From NCBI GenBank assembly GCA_031841125.1, contig CM063108.1, forward strand, positions 72,264,344-72,328,343: a stretch of DNA of 64,000 nt. Reading direction: 5' to 3'. Below the pieces are notes generated by a model. It had not been told where the DNA came from, ran no database searches, and saw only the letters and a list, made by a program, of their open reading frames with translations. Below, in pieces: positions 49,306 through 61,100 of the stretch; the first letter of the stretch is position 1, and the number at the start of each line of letters is the position of its first letter. Source of the stretch: Acanthococcus lagerstroemiae (taxonomy: Eukaryota > Arthropoda > Insecta > Hemiptera > Eriococcidae). Position numbers and translations under genes: made by a program.

Positions 49306-49813
49306 ACCGGGAAGGTCGGCGTCTTCCTGTAATCCGCGCTAAGCAGGTCTAACCATAGCTTACTGTCATCACGCGTAACGGTTCCTCGGCATTCCACTCC
49401 GAGTATCGTTGTGCGCTAGCGCTGTCCCTACGAAGGCCGACTGCACTATTGCGAAAGTGAGCGACCGGTTTCGAAATATCCCCGGCAGGGCTCTCTCACA
49501 ACCTGCCTGCGTCACCACATGTATCAAGATGAGGACGTGAGGGGTGAGTGAAGAGGAAGCGCGTCCGGCTGTGGGGGACCTGAAATTTCCAGGCTAGTGC
49601 TCGGAGAGCGCGAACCTAGGTCAGTAAGGAACCGTGGTGGCCCTTACAGGACGCGCGCAGTGGAAACGGCACGGCGAAACGGGGGCTCGGCCGGCCTCAA
49701 AGCGTCCCTCCGGCCACTGATGCGATACTCGAAAGGGTAGTTTCCGCGGCCGGGGATGCGGTGCCTTAAAGGCAACTTTGGCACGCGTGCATCGCCATAC
49801 ATCCCACCACGCC
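49306..49813 (-). mobile_element. GC-rich 508-bp insertion in right arm
   Basis: The left arm reads continuously across this point, while the right arm is broken between GAGCCA (49305) and CAACTAATTCC (49814), so this block was inserted. It is strongly GC-rich. Its right-hand 108 bases are copy C of the 109-bp retroposon. The other 400 bases (49306-49705) are not recognised and may be the body of a longer family member. A 4-base GCCA at both edges is the only duplication seen. Confidence 0.7.
49706..49813 (-). mobile_element. 109-bp-type retroposon, copy C
   Basis: Same ends and length as copies A and B: on the minus strand it starts GGCGTGGTGGGATGTATGGC and ends CAGTGGCCGGAGGG. Here, unlike in A and B, related GC-rich sequence continues beyond the 3' end. 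Confidence 0.8.
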
Positions 49814-50245
49814 ACAACTAATTCCAAATTCAATAATTGAAGAAAACCAAGCTTTGCGATCTGGGGTTAACGAACTGTTTTTATAGAGTCTTGAGCATTC
49901 CAGGATTTCGTTGAAGATTTGGTATGGTAGACTTGAGATGATGTATATCAACAACAGGAAACAGTGATTTGCCCATATGAAATGACCCTGAATTCTGAGA
50001 ACACGTGATTGTTCTTTAACAGCACAACGTTATATCTTATGCGCAAATTGTTGACTGTTGTTGATATACATACATAATCCGAGGTCTATTCTATAGTAGG
50101 AAACTAAAAAACTATCATGGGCGTAACCAGGTGGGGAGGGGGAAAACTGGGGCGCTTGCCCCAGTAGACAGAGACTGAAGTTATATTGTAGTGTGCGTTA
50201 CCCAACACTAATGGATATTTCAGTCGTAAAATAATTTTAAAAAAC

Positions 50246-50554
50246 TCAAAATCAAATCAAAATTTCTTTTATTGACTACAGAAGTAATCATAAATGACAA
50301 AATAATGCTTATACTATTATTGAGTCAAGCTCAAATTTTGGGCAAAGGATTCTTCTAACCGCGCCCGCTCGGCCCGGTCCTGCACCACTCGGGTAAAAAG
50401 TTTGTTTTTTTTATAAAATCGGTGATGTTATTTGTCCATCTTGCTCTGTGTCCTCCAGGTCTGCGTGTCTTCTCTCTGGAACACCAATTCAAAATTTTGT
50501 TTCCCCACCTCCCGCCCGCTGCTCTTGCGATATGACCCATCCAATAGAAAAACC
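50246..50554 (-). mobile_element. LINE 3' fragment inserted in right arm
   Basis: The minus strand encodes a C-terminal LINE phrase, MGHIARAAGGRWGNKILNW followed by RRPGGHRARWTNNITDF, typical of the end of insect endonuclease/reverse transcriptase ORFs. It has a short 3' UTR toward 50246. The paired left arm lacks it, so it arrived after the palindrome formed. It is a severe 5' truncation. Confidence 0.8.
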
Positions 50555-51077
50555 TATGTTTTTCGAAAATTCCACGCATTTTTGCAATTATCTCGATAAA
50601 TATGTTTTCGAAAGACAAGTTATACAGGATCTTTTTTACAGAAAATTTAACAAGAAACATTTTATGTTATTTGCATTTTGGTCCTAAAGTGAATATATTT
50701 TTTTTAGATAACTACGATTTAGCGAGTGAAGATCGGCTATGAAAGAAAAAATAACAAAATCTACGTTCCTCGAAACTTTCACACATTATTGCGATTATCT
50801 CGGTAAATATTCGTTTTAGAGAAAAGTTGTCCTGGATCTTTTTTATAGGAAATTTAACAAGGAACATTTTATGTTATATGCATTTTGGTACTGAAGTTGA
50901 TATGTTCCGAGATATTCGCGATTTGTTGTAAAATCTCAGTATTACACATAACTTCAAGATTAAAGCGGCACGGGTTAATGACCTCAGATTTTTTACGGCG
51001 AGTTTCTAGGTCCATTGGAACAAATTTCAGTGCGACCCTAATCAATTGGCGAAAACTTGTAAAATAAGGGTCACCCT

Positions 51078-52609
51078 GATAAACATAAACTTCATTGTTT
51101 TTCATCTATTAAATCACAAGTTTTCAGGCATCCCTTCCAGCTTAGTACTACAGGGCTTAACTCCGTAAACAAGTTTTTGGTTTTTGTTTTTTTTGTTCGT
51201 TCTAGTGCGGTAATCTTGTAAGACATACACACCTCACAACAATACTTGGAATTTAAACCTAAATATAGAGAGCGCTCTTGTACGACTGATAACAAGATGA
51301 AACCGGGATCACGGAGAATGATATACCATTGAAAACCTACTGTACATTTTCAGAAGCTAGTAACACATCACCCGAGTAATTTTCCGCTTGGATTTATTTT
51401 TTTCATCATTCTGAAGACTTTCGTGTACTTACACACCAAATTTTAATGCTCGACAACCACTCCTGAATTAACTACAATTTTTCAAAAAATTACTTTGCCT
51501 CATTAAACAGCATGTACAGAAGAACCAAGATCCCGGTTTCGTTAGTTACGTATTCCGCCACCAGATGTCAGCTACTTTCAGTTTAAATCCCAATACACAC
51601 AGTATGACTCGAGACTTCTCTAAAATTCTTGAAAGTGTACTTCATACATCGTACAAGTACAGCTCCGGACTTATGGAACTTCCAAGAAGTACAATTTTTA
51701 AGGAACTTGGCCGTTCTAAAAACAAAAAGGCGCTTTGATTCGCGTTCGCGGCTCGACTCACACGAGCGCTCAAGTTATCATTTTTGAAATCAACAACCAG
51801 AATAAAATCGCAATTCCAATAAACTAGGGAAGGTATCCAGACATCTAGCCCAAAACTTGAATTCAGACGGCAATGGCGTCGTGTGGATACTACGACGCTG
51901 ATGAAATAAAATTCGGAAAGTTAAGACGGCTTATTTCCCCGTCATAAAATTTGAAAATTACTAGACGTTCGTAATTTGAGTTCGATAAGCGAGGTCGAGC
52001 CGGCTTTTCATTCTGAGCTAGAAACTTTCTTGGTAAAATGGGACAATTTAAAGAATAAGACTTTTTCGTAGCTGTAATTTAATTTCGGTCGTGATCACTG
52101 TTTGACTCGATTTTTCAAATCGAGTTAGAAAGTAGATTTAATATCATTCAACTGATGGATTTTGTGATCGACTTTCCAATTCTAAATCTCCCAAATGACT
52201 GTCAACGGAGAGGAAAGATATCTATCCTCTCTCCAGTCGTTTCATAGTCAACTCCAGTTGAAAGGAATATTAGTGGCCCACCAAAAAATTTGACACGTTT
52301 TTACCTATTTCGATGACTCACATCAGTAAACAAGTTTTTGGGTTTCAGGGTCATTGATTTTGAGTATTTCATTACATTTTACACTCAGTTCCAAAATTGT
52401 GGTCTAACAAGCAGAAAACTAATTCGCCCCCCTCCCTCTAACACACATGCGCGAGCTTTAGTCCTCTACGCAACTGAACAGTTATTTTTATACGAACAAA
52501 ACAAATAGACTTTTAGGATATGTTAGTTAGTCCTGTGGTCCTCTGCCCCTCCCTTCCAACCTTACAAAGAAAGCCCGTTTAATGGAGGAAAATGGTCTTA
52601 ACGCGGTCT
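51078..52609. other. No supported gene
   Basis: Short frames only; no element boundary was recognised. Confidence 0.35.
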
Positions 52610-52900
52610 TCATGAATTTTAACAACGTTTTAATTATCAATAAATAGTTACTGAAGTTTCACAGGAGTTAAAACGAATCTTGACCATCCGCAGCAGAGTT
52701 TTACAGAGGGTTACAAAAGTTTAACGAAAGATAAAAAGCCTGAACAAGTTTTTCAAAAGAGTTGAAATGTTCCAACTCACTATTAACAGCTTTTAGCACA
52801 GTCTTACATAGTATTGAAGAGCTGTGATCAGTCTTAACAACTCTGGAACAGTTTGTACCTAATAGTCTTAATCAGTCTCTTTTTCAGTTGCCGTGAATCC
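52610..52900 (+). repeat. Decamer array, degenerate
   Basis: GTCTTAACGCGGTCTTCATG, CACAGTCTTACATAG, TCAGTCTTAACAACTCTGG and AATAGTCTTAATCAGTCTCT occur with spacings near multiples of 10. Confidence 0.5.
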
Positions 52901-54420
52901 TGACACAAATATCAAGGAATCTTGACCCGTCATTCGTTTGAACTCAAAGAAGAGCACTGTCGTAACAACCAAAGCCGGAGCGTTCACAACTTTCTCATTT
53001 TAAATTTTTCATCGCGTGCAATGGGGTATCGAATTACAACCTACAATAGCCATATCATCGATTAACAATATTTATTGGCTCGGGGAAGTAACATTTTACG
53101 ATTACGGCCACAGATTAACGCATTTCAAAAGGAGACGTCGATCTACAACGCGAACTGCACCAGTATAAGTAAATCTATCATCTATGAACTGCACACTACA
53201 TACTGTATGAAAATTCCAGTTTTATCTGAGCTGATGATAGGACTTCCAGGAATACGTTATATTTAAATCATGCAGAAATTACAGATTTACAATAATCGTT
53301 GAATCGTATTAACAGAAGTGGGTACATTTCATCCAAATTTCAGTAAGTAGCCAAATTTGCATATTGTGTACCCAGAAATTGATAATGTAAGGGTGGCAAC
53401 TGGTAATAATGCAAATCAGCCCGTTCCACATGTATTAGCTGTATCGAACTACCATCAAAGCAAGCCGGTAATGACATGTAATTTTCGAATGTCATATACG
53501 CATACAAACCGAAACAGACAAACTATAACCTGAGAAATCAAACGTCTGCTCCATTTTCGTTGTGGTTACTGAGGCTTATTAGCACTGAATCGATAACTTT
53601 TGAGCAGTACTGGTGTAGTGGACCACTAATTACTGTGAATGAAGTCGCTCAAGACATGTATTGTTATGTTCTTCAGCGAGTATTACAGTTAAACATTAAA
53701 ATTAATACGAACTTTCTAAACGGGTGGCTGGACAATCTTTCGTTCATAAAAGTAATATATTGCTACTACTTGAAAGAAAGAAAAAAAAACTGCGACACAA
53801 AAAGTATCACATACATTGTGTGTACCACAGCGTGCCATTCATATTAGTTCTGAGCATGGATTCGTTCTACATTCTTCACAAGAGTGCAGGTATTTAATTA
53901 TGAGAAAAATACAGGCAATCAGGGCTAATTCTCCAACATCAAGTTCAGTGCATTTCAACGCGATGTTAAGTCGAAATAAAGATTTTTTCGATAATAGACT
54001 TAACCAAAACAATTCTATTCAAGTACGCATAGTGGACATTAATACATAATGCGACTAGCTCCTTGTGAACTTTCGAAGAATGTTAACCACTATATTATAC
54101 TAGTCAGTTATCAGAATTAGTATTTCTTTTACTTACCCAGTTATCAACGATTACAGGCGGCGTTTCACCTCCAATTTCCGTGCACAAATTACTCTACAGA
54201 ACGGATTCACAATATAGCCGACAAACGCGAAAGTCTGGACGAAAAATAGCGGTAAAAATGCGTGTAAATCAGCTATTTAAATTCTAATTATTCGCGTCGT
54301 TATTGTTTTATTTACAATTCGAACACTGCTACTTGTCAAGATCTGCGCTAAACATAAAATCCGACTGACACTCAGTGTTGCCATTTACTACACAAAAAAC
54401 ATGTAATCCTATATTATATA
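52901..54420. other. No supported gene
   Basis: Frames at 53075-54049 are short, lack domains and have no splice context. Confidence 0.35.
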
Positions 54421-54747
54421 GGATGTCCCAAAAGTCAGGTTCCAATTTTGCTCGGAATACACACATAGTCATACTCTTTGACTATATATAACTATATGGA
54501 CTGATCAAGACGACACTACTGCAAGGAAATCTTGCACACGACCCTGTTTCAACATCTTTTGTGCTATAATGATTAGAGAAGACCTTGTTGTGATTTCTGG
54601 TTATCAGTTTGTTCTGTATCCTAGATCCTAACGTTGTAATGAGAGTTCGTCGCATAACTTCATAGAGTAATTTCAGTATTATTTTTGAAGCAAAACGGTA
54701 CAATTGTGTGAAGTTTCGGCTTGTTTTCTTTTTTTGGATCCGTCATC

Positions 54748-54834
54748 ATGAATTCGCACACATGTTTCGTGTGTGGTTCAAATAAATTGGTGAAACTGAA
54801 GTATTTCAGGTATTTCTTGAAGCTGCAAAAATGA
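54748..54834 (+). pseudogene. Possible THAP-domain start of P-type transposase
   Basis: The frame MNSHTCFVCGSNKLVKLKYF has C-x2-C followed by a VKL phrase, the arrangement at the N-terminus of P-element and THAP proteins. It stops after 28 codons, so the rest of the zinc-coordinating Cys and His residues are absent or in another exon. Its position, about 270 bases inside the left end of the element, is right for a transposase start. Confidence 0.35.
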
Positions 54835-55179
54835 GTACTACATTGGCAGGATTTTTTCCAAATATAGGTAGTCGCATAGTATTAGGCTCTTATACCATTC
54901 TGAGCAAAAATGAATTCCCACTCTCAGGGAAGAATAAAATATTAAAACCAGGAATTTTTTTAAAAGATGCGATTTATTTGCTAAAAATCAGTCCACTTTT
55001 GAGCCTATACATCAACCAATGTATTTTTCAATTATATATACCGTATTTCTCTATTGATACAGCCAAATATTTTTGCACAAAAGGAAGAATGAGAAGAAAA
55101 ACTGAGAAAACAAGGCAAATCAATACGTCTTTTATTCCATAGCCTGCTTCAGCGTTTGTTTTACAGGAATAATTCAACC

Positions 55180-55662
55180 CAAAGTCATATAGATACACCA
55201 AGTCGTTCGACTCTACATTTAACCAATGTTAAACTTCGTATGTTACGATAATTTATCCCAATAGCAGCGCTGGCAGCGTTCGACTGCCGTGAAATCAATG
55301 TAAACGTTGGGAGCCCTAACAAAGTTTTGCGTTTAACTCAATAACGGTCGAGTTTTATGAAAAAGTGAAAAGAACAAAATTTATTCTACCTGTTATTTTT
55401 TATCAGGTAAGATCAGTTTCAAAATTTTACCCATAAAAATTTCGAATTTACTCGCATTTGATGGGAAATTCCAAGGTGAACAAATTTAGCTCTTTCCGAT
55501 TTTTCATCAAAATTGATAGTTTTTGAGCTAATCCGCAAAAACGTAAAAATGTCCATATACGCGCAATGCAACCAAAGGAGTTCAGCGATAGCAGCGCGCT
55601 GGCATGACGGCAGAACGCGGAAACGCGCTACTCGTCTAACTTGGTGTATCTATATGACTTTG
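55180..55662. mobile_element. 483-bp non-autonomous element nested in the P-like element
   Basis: The 24-base perfect inverted ends start CAAAGTCATATAGATACACC at 55180 and finish at 55662. A perfect 8-base duplication, ATTCAACC, flanks it (55172-55179 and 55663-55670). Inside each end is a related GC-rich motif (GCAGCGCTGGCAG, GCAGCGCGCTGGCA). No coding frame. The 8-base duplication fits the P or hAT superfamily. Confidence 0.85.
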
Positions 55663-56226
55663 ATTCAACCACTCCCAAATTTAAGTTGGAAAAGTCTGTA
55701 ACAAAAGCAGCCGTAAAATTGTATCAAAGCACAAGTTTTCTTCACAAAACAAGAGTTCCGCACGAATGTTGTTTTAGCATTAAACGCCACAACTATCGTT
55801 TCGAACTCAGTAATTGCTGTAAATAGGAAACAACTAATCAAAAAGAGACTAATATTCATCATTAACATCAAAAACAATCCTTATGGTGACAGGAATTATT
55901 TGAATCCGCAGAGCTTTGTATAGTACATTACATAAATTACAGGTTATCACCTGTTATCATTCGCTTAATCATTATAGCACAAAAGATGTTGAAACAACAT
56001 TTTATCAACTTGATCAGTCCATATAGTTATATATAGTCAAAGGTCATACTGCCCGATTTTCACCCATCTGCGTGCGTCTCGGCTCGGGACCAGACTCTCA
56101 GTGTGACCACGGCAGGCATACAGAACATTTTTGTGTACCTTCTTGCTGTTCTGCGAGCTGTGCGTTTCGCGGGTTTAGTTGTTGACATCAAAATAACCGG
56201 ATAGTGGAACCTAACTTTTGGGACAT

Positions 56227-57123
56227 GTACATATTAAATTTCTGTAGCACAGAGGGGGAGGTTGGAACGAGTACGATGTTTTGTATTATGCCGTGTAAAA
56301 CAGATAATTTATCAAATTCATACCTATAACAGAACCTCACATTGATTATTTCTATTTTCTTTAGAGGTCAACTCTTGTCACGGTTAATTGGCAACAACCT
56401 GTAGCCTGTACACAACGGCATCTCCAATATAACGTATCTACATCTTCTCTTGTCTTGTTCTCTTGCACTGTTGTACCTACAAATGACCCGGGTGCGATAA
56501 TTCAGCTTTTTTATCTTCTTCAAACTTCAAAATTGAAATACGTGACTTCTTTTCACTTCTTCTAACCACTGAACCGCTAGCTACTTATTTTCATAGTCGG
56601 CCATGCATGTATCGTTTGTACTACGAATTAATCAATAAAATAAAAATACAACAGGCTTGTACAAACAACAAAATGTAATATGTCCATTATGACCACGAAT
56701 CAGATTCTTCAAGTTTTAAAAACATACTGTCAGTAACACAATTTGAGTGTGCACCTGCGTGTGTCATATTAAATAACATTCATATGGCATCACTGTAACT
56801 ATGGATGAAATGATGAAAACGGGATTTAACGTCAATTCCGGATTTACGAAGAATTTTTCTGCCTCGAGATCCAAGCTTGGTCGAGCCCCCTCCCACTTTT
56901 TGGGATCGGTAATTTTTCAGGATGGGGTGGGGTGTTTTCAAAGTCGACATTTTTCATACATCTGGGTAACGGATCGGCGATCGGCAAATCATTGGTATTA
57001 CCGACTTTTCGAAGAAAAGGGAGGTATTACACTCGTCACAGTTGTGAAGTTGGGGGCGGGGGCAATGTTTTTTTTGCGTTTCAGAGTGTTTAGAACACGA
57101 CTGTAATAGTGGCTGAATTTCAG
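56227..57123. other. No supported gene
   Basis: Contains a GC-richer patch (56880-57060) without recognisable motifs. Confidence 0.35.
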
Positions 57124-57660
57124 TTGATTCCAAATTTTGGTATATTATGGAGAAGTACTCGAAGTTGTTAAAATAAGCTTTTGAAGGCAATCGGTCGAGC
57201 CGTTCGTGAGTTTTCCTTGAGGACAAAATTTGTGGCAAAAAAATCTCAGGAACTATCGAATTATTTGATTCCAAATTTTGGTACATTATAGAGAAGTACT
57301 CGAAGTTGTATTGGTGAAAGTTTGATGACAATCGGTTGAGTCGTTCACGAGTTTCCTCAATTTAAGTTCAGCATAAGAAGCGCAATTTTGTGGGAAGAAA
57401 ATCTCAGAAACTATTGAATCAATTGATTCCAAATTTTGGTATATTATGGAGAAGTACTCGAAGTTGTTAAAATAAGCTTTTGAAGGCAATCGGTCGAGCC
57501 GTTCGTGAGTTTTCCTTGAGGACAAAATTTGTGGCACAAAAATCTCAGGAACTATCGAATCATTTGATTCCAAATTTTGGTACATTATAGAGAAGTACTC
57601 GAAGTTGTATTGGTGAAAGTTTGATGACAATCGGTTGAGTCGTTTCACGAGTTTCACTCA
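57124..57660. repeat. Higher-order tandem repeat, A-B-A-B, 299-bp period
   Basis: The phrase TTGATTCCAAATTTTGGTA starts at 57124, 57265, 57423 and 57564, spacings 141, 158 and 141. Units 1 and 3 are nearly identical, as are 2 and 4, while neighbours differ more, so a 299-base dimer was duplicated recently. Minus-strand frames (NNFEYFSIIYQNLES repeated) are a by-product of the repeat. Confidence 0.9.
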
Positions 57661-58139
57661 ATTAATTCATGCATAGAAGCCAGCGACTTATGTCTCGAAT
57701 GTTGTTGGATTTAAATTATACGAAATCGAATTTTGATAGCCGCGTAGTTTGTTGTATTATATCAAATTTTCGGTCTTACACTTCGCCTGAATGATCGATC
57801 AAATGATTACAACTCTAATTTGTCCGGGTAGTTTTTATTTTTATAATACTATTCCTGTCGAGAGTGCGTTTTAAAGTGAATGGCCTTAACATTTCGGCCG
57901 AACCACTATCCTTGTCGACATTGCGTTTTTAAATCGTTAACGTTAAACGTGTCGCGGTCTTTTTCAAAGCGACATTTTTTCTACACTGGAGGAAAGCGAG
58001 GAGTTCGAGTGTTTTCGGCCGAAGGCGAAAGTCTTGGGATTTTTATTTCCATTTATTTTTCATTTGGTATATAGGCCTTTTGACGGGAAGGGGGGAGGAG
58101 TCCGGGACAATCCGGGTCCCACGAGTAGACCTCCAAAAG
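57661..58139. other. No supported gene
   Basis: Two similar phrases (GTCGAGAGTGCGTTTTAAAG and GTCGACATTGCGTTTTTAAA, about 57 bases apart) hint at a short direct repeat. T-rich sequence with TTTATT on the plus strand lies near 58040-58060; read on the minus strand this gives AATAAA. Confidence 0.35.
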
Positions 58140-61100
58140 CGGCCCTGTTCGGTGTATTTAATCTTCAATTAACACCCTGAAACTTTTATGTCAAAGAAAA
58201 ATACACTTCTTTAAAGAAGAGGTACATCAATTTAATAAATAACAAATGAATACAGCGACTCATGCGGATCGAAAAGAGAATATTCTCAACAAAATAATTA
58301 CACTATTAGGTACTTAATTGGAATGCCACGAAACAGTTATAGCAAAACACGCGGCGGTGCGATTCAGTGATTGGATCATGTGGTTAGTCTTTACTGAAGA
58401 AATACCATAATTATAATTTGGCGAAGGATAATTGACGAAATTTAAAACAAACTAACGTTGGAATCGTCCACTATTTGTATGAAAAATGAACACAAATTCA
58501 TACGATATTGCTGATGTCAATATCAAGTTGATAATGCAGAAATTAAAGTCGATGAACCGCCACAACGCATTTCACTGTCTAGTGTCTATCTTCGCGCACA
58601 ACTGATAGGTATACATGTCCATCACTACACTGAGAGAAAATCTAAATTCTCAGTACCCAAAATTAGAAAAAAAGAGGATGGCGATGAAATTTACGAATCT
58701 AATTCCCGATTTTTATGATCCGATTGACGATTCGTTCAACTGTTTTTTTTTTTTGCAAAAGATGGGAAAACAACATCACTTAATTTGTTGAAAATCTGAA
58801 CTATTTTCCACATGTTCTTTTTTTTTTAGCTAAATGTTTCAAAAAAGTGATTAATATGTAACTGAAAAGTGATGGAAACTTTCAAACCTGAGCACTTATG
58901 GTTACACAAGTGAAAAACGGTCTGAAATTCTCAACATGTTAGCGACGAGTCATTTTACACATGAATCTAACAAGTACCTAGTTAATCCTAATGCATTTCT
59001 TGATCATTACAAAATAAGTATAGAACATTGTTATTTTACAGTTAATTGTGGAATTAGACCATTACGTCAATAATCTCTTTCCCAGTTCTATAATGAGCTG
59101 TGAAACAAGATCGTTACCATCTCATCGCCGTTCTTTTTTTCCCAACTATTCACGTAGGTATTCATTCCCTAAAACAGAATGATCGCATATTAATGCTATA
59201 CTTAATTTGCATTTTTCGGCATTGGTTACTTTTGATTTTCTAGTGATCATTAGCGTTTTTTCTCGATGTATAACCGCATGCGCTCCGAATCTCAAAATGA
59301 GTTACATATTGAGATAACTATAGAAAATACAGGAAGTAATGCAGAAACCGAATTACGATCAGTAATACGAACGAAAAAAAAAAAAAAAAAAAAAAAAAAC
59401 CCGCAAACACTCGAGTAAAAATAAAATTATAAAATTAGTTCAGTTAAAATGCGTGACTAGAGTAAATGAAAAACAAGGAAAAACAAATGGAAAAGAAAAT
59501 ATCATGATAAAATGTGAGCTTAGAAATAATAATGCACTCTACTATCACGAAAAAAAAAAGAAGAATAAACATCGACCAAAATCATTATTGAAATAGAAAT
59601 GAAAAATATTAGGTCGGTTTCAGTTCAATAATCTGAAACTGAAGATGACTGAAGTGTGTTGAAAGAGAGCACAATTAAATCATCTTCAATATTAATTCAG
59701 TTCAGAATTCTCGCAGCGCCATTAATTTTACGTAGGCTTAAAACTGTTCAATATGTGCGAACTGAGTACAGAAGGTATTCTAAACAAATAAAAAATGACT
59801 AGAAATCGACTTTTTGACGATAAAGACGATACATTACACGGGCATACAAAAGATAAAAAAATTGCCTAAAAACGCGAGTTCGCACACGAATACATGCACG
59901 TTAACTAAAAAAAACCGCAGAGCCTAACTCGCATTTCAATAACCCCGCTGTTCTTGCAACAAGGCAAAATACGTTTAAATTTACTTAAAATTATAAATAC
60001 TTTCACAAACGAACAATAACAAATGAAAATAAATTTTGATAGCAAAATAAATTAAATACTAAGTAGAAATGTAACGACTAGAACTGTTTCAGATAACAAA
60101 ATTCAATAATACGTAAGTAGGTAGACGTGTAGACGTGAAGTAAATGTATACAATTTTTGTAGTTCCATTTTCAGGCACAGGAGATATTTTGACCGATACT
60201 AAATTTTCAACAATGATTGATATTCTTCCATGGATGGCAACATTATATAAGAGAGTAGTAATTTGATCATTATTAATGTATGTGCATACAAAACAAATCC
60301 CATGTCAGCGCGAAAAGCAAATTAACGAACACCGGCGTTTGGTTTACACAGGATAAAAGAGGTCGTCTCAGCTGACATCGATGAATGAATTTTTCATTTA
60401 CTTTTTTTGAAATTAATTACGTATTATTTTGAAAACCTCGTATCTACCATGTGTTGACTAAAATGATATTAAATTAAATTCACCGAATACCGACGAGATT
60501 TTGTTCTGTGGCCAAGTAAAATACGACCCACTTTCGGAAATATCATTTTTGACCTTTATAAACTGGTACTTTCCGCACTGACATCGTGAGTTCAACCATT
60601 TCTCAACCTAGTATTATTTTGTCAGTGATTCTACCACTAAGAATAAGCATTCATATTGTCACCGATGCATCCCTTACTGATGGATAAAGAAAAACTGATT
60701 TAAATATGAAAGAGATTAAGAATGACTCAACAAGAAGGTGATTTTTGTGAAGGATATTGTTGCAAAAATTGTCGGGGAAAATACAAATGCAGACGAATAA
60801 CTTCCATCTAGTTTTTGGTTTTGTCCCAGGATTGAGTGCGATAACTTACGAATAAAAATTTTTCGCTAGAAATGAAATAAGTACATGTTTTCATGCTACC
60901 TTCCAACTTTAATTATTCCAAATTCATCACTATTTTTAGGCCTAAAAGACAGATTTTTATAATTAATTTTAGAGCAGGGTAGCTGGACAAATTTATTACA
61001 CGACTCCTCATTTTTTTAGAGTTACCTTTCGGTTCGCTTAGAACAGTGAATAAACATTAGGATTCGACTGACTAATCAACATTGATTTATTGATCATCCA

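Larger units (their letters stand above)
48000..51077. mobile_element. 3-kb palindromic hairpin element C with two insertions
   Basis: The left arm (48000-49082) and right arm (49083-51077) are inverted copies with almost no spacer. The centre reads AACAAAACGTAAGTAC then TACTGATGTTTTGTTACT. The ends pair: AGGGTGTCCCTTATTTTTAC at 48000 with GTAAAATAAGGGTCACCCT at 51077. Inner landmarks also pair: GTCTCTGTCTACTGGGGC near 48575 with CCCCAGTAGACAGAGAC near 50158, and CCCGTGCCGCTTTGACC with its partner near 50965. Each arm carries two tandem units (CTTCAGGACCAAAATGCAT-type). The right arm has insertions at 49306-49813 and 50246-50554; without them both arms are about 1.1 kb. No transposase was recognised. 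Confidence 0.85.
54476..56042 (+). mobile_element. P-element-like transposon, defective
   Basis: The 34-base terminal inverted repeats are identical (left 54476-54509, starting CTTTGACTATATATAACTAT; right 56009-56042). A second, 30-base subterminal pair is also identical (54546-54575 and 55966-55995, GTTTCAACATCTTTTGTGCT and its complement). An exact 8-base duplication, GTCATACT, flanks it (54468-54475 and 56043-56050). Terminal plus subterminal repeats and an 8-base duplication fit the P superfamily; hAT is the alternative. A short frame at 54748 looks like the start of a THAP domain. The interior is mostly lost. Confidence 0.75.
54423..56226. mobile_element. Outer element of a triple nest, 22-bp inverted ends
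   Basis: ATGTCCCAAAAGTCAGGTTC (from 54423) pairs with GAACCTAACTTTTGGGACAT (to 56226), one mismatch over 22 bases. TATA lies left and GTA right, consistent with a TA-targeting mariner-like element. Without the inner element it is about 240 bases. The GC-rich right part (56050-56190) has no recognised coding motif. Confidence 0.65.

Noticed and set aside
48000..51077. Reading the palindrome as two separate mobile elements in inverted orientation
   Set aside because: The arms meet without a spacer, and their outer ends pair as one set of termini, so a single hairpin unit is simpler. Two head-to-head copies cannot be fully excluded.
56954..57657. Minus-strand ORFs with repeated NNFEYFSIIYQNLES
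   Set aside because: The peptide repeats are a read-out of the 299-bp tandem repeat, and the frame is broken between units.
57124..57660. CRISPR-like repeat array
   Set aside because: The repeats are 141-158 bases, contiguous and without spacers; this is a eukaryotic tandem repeat.
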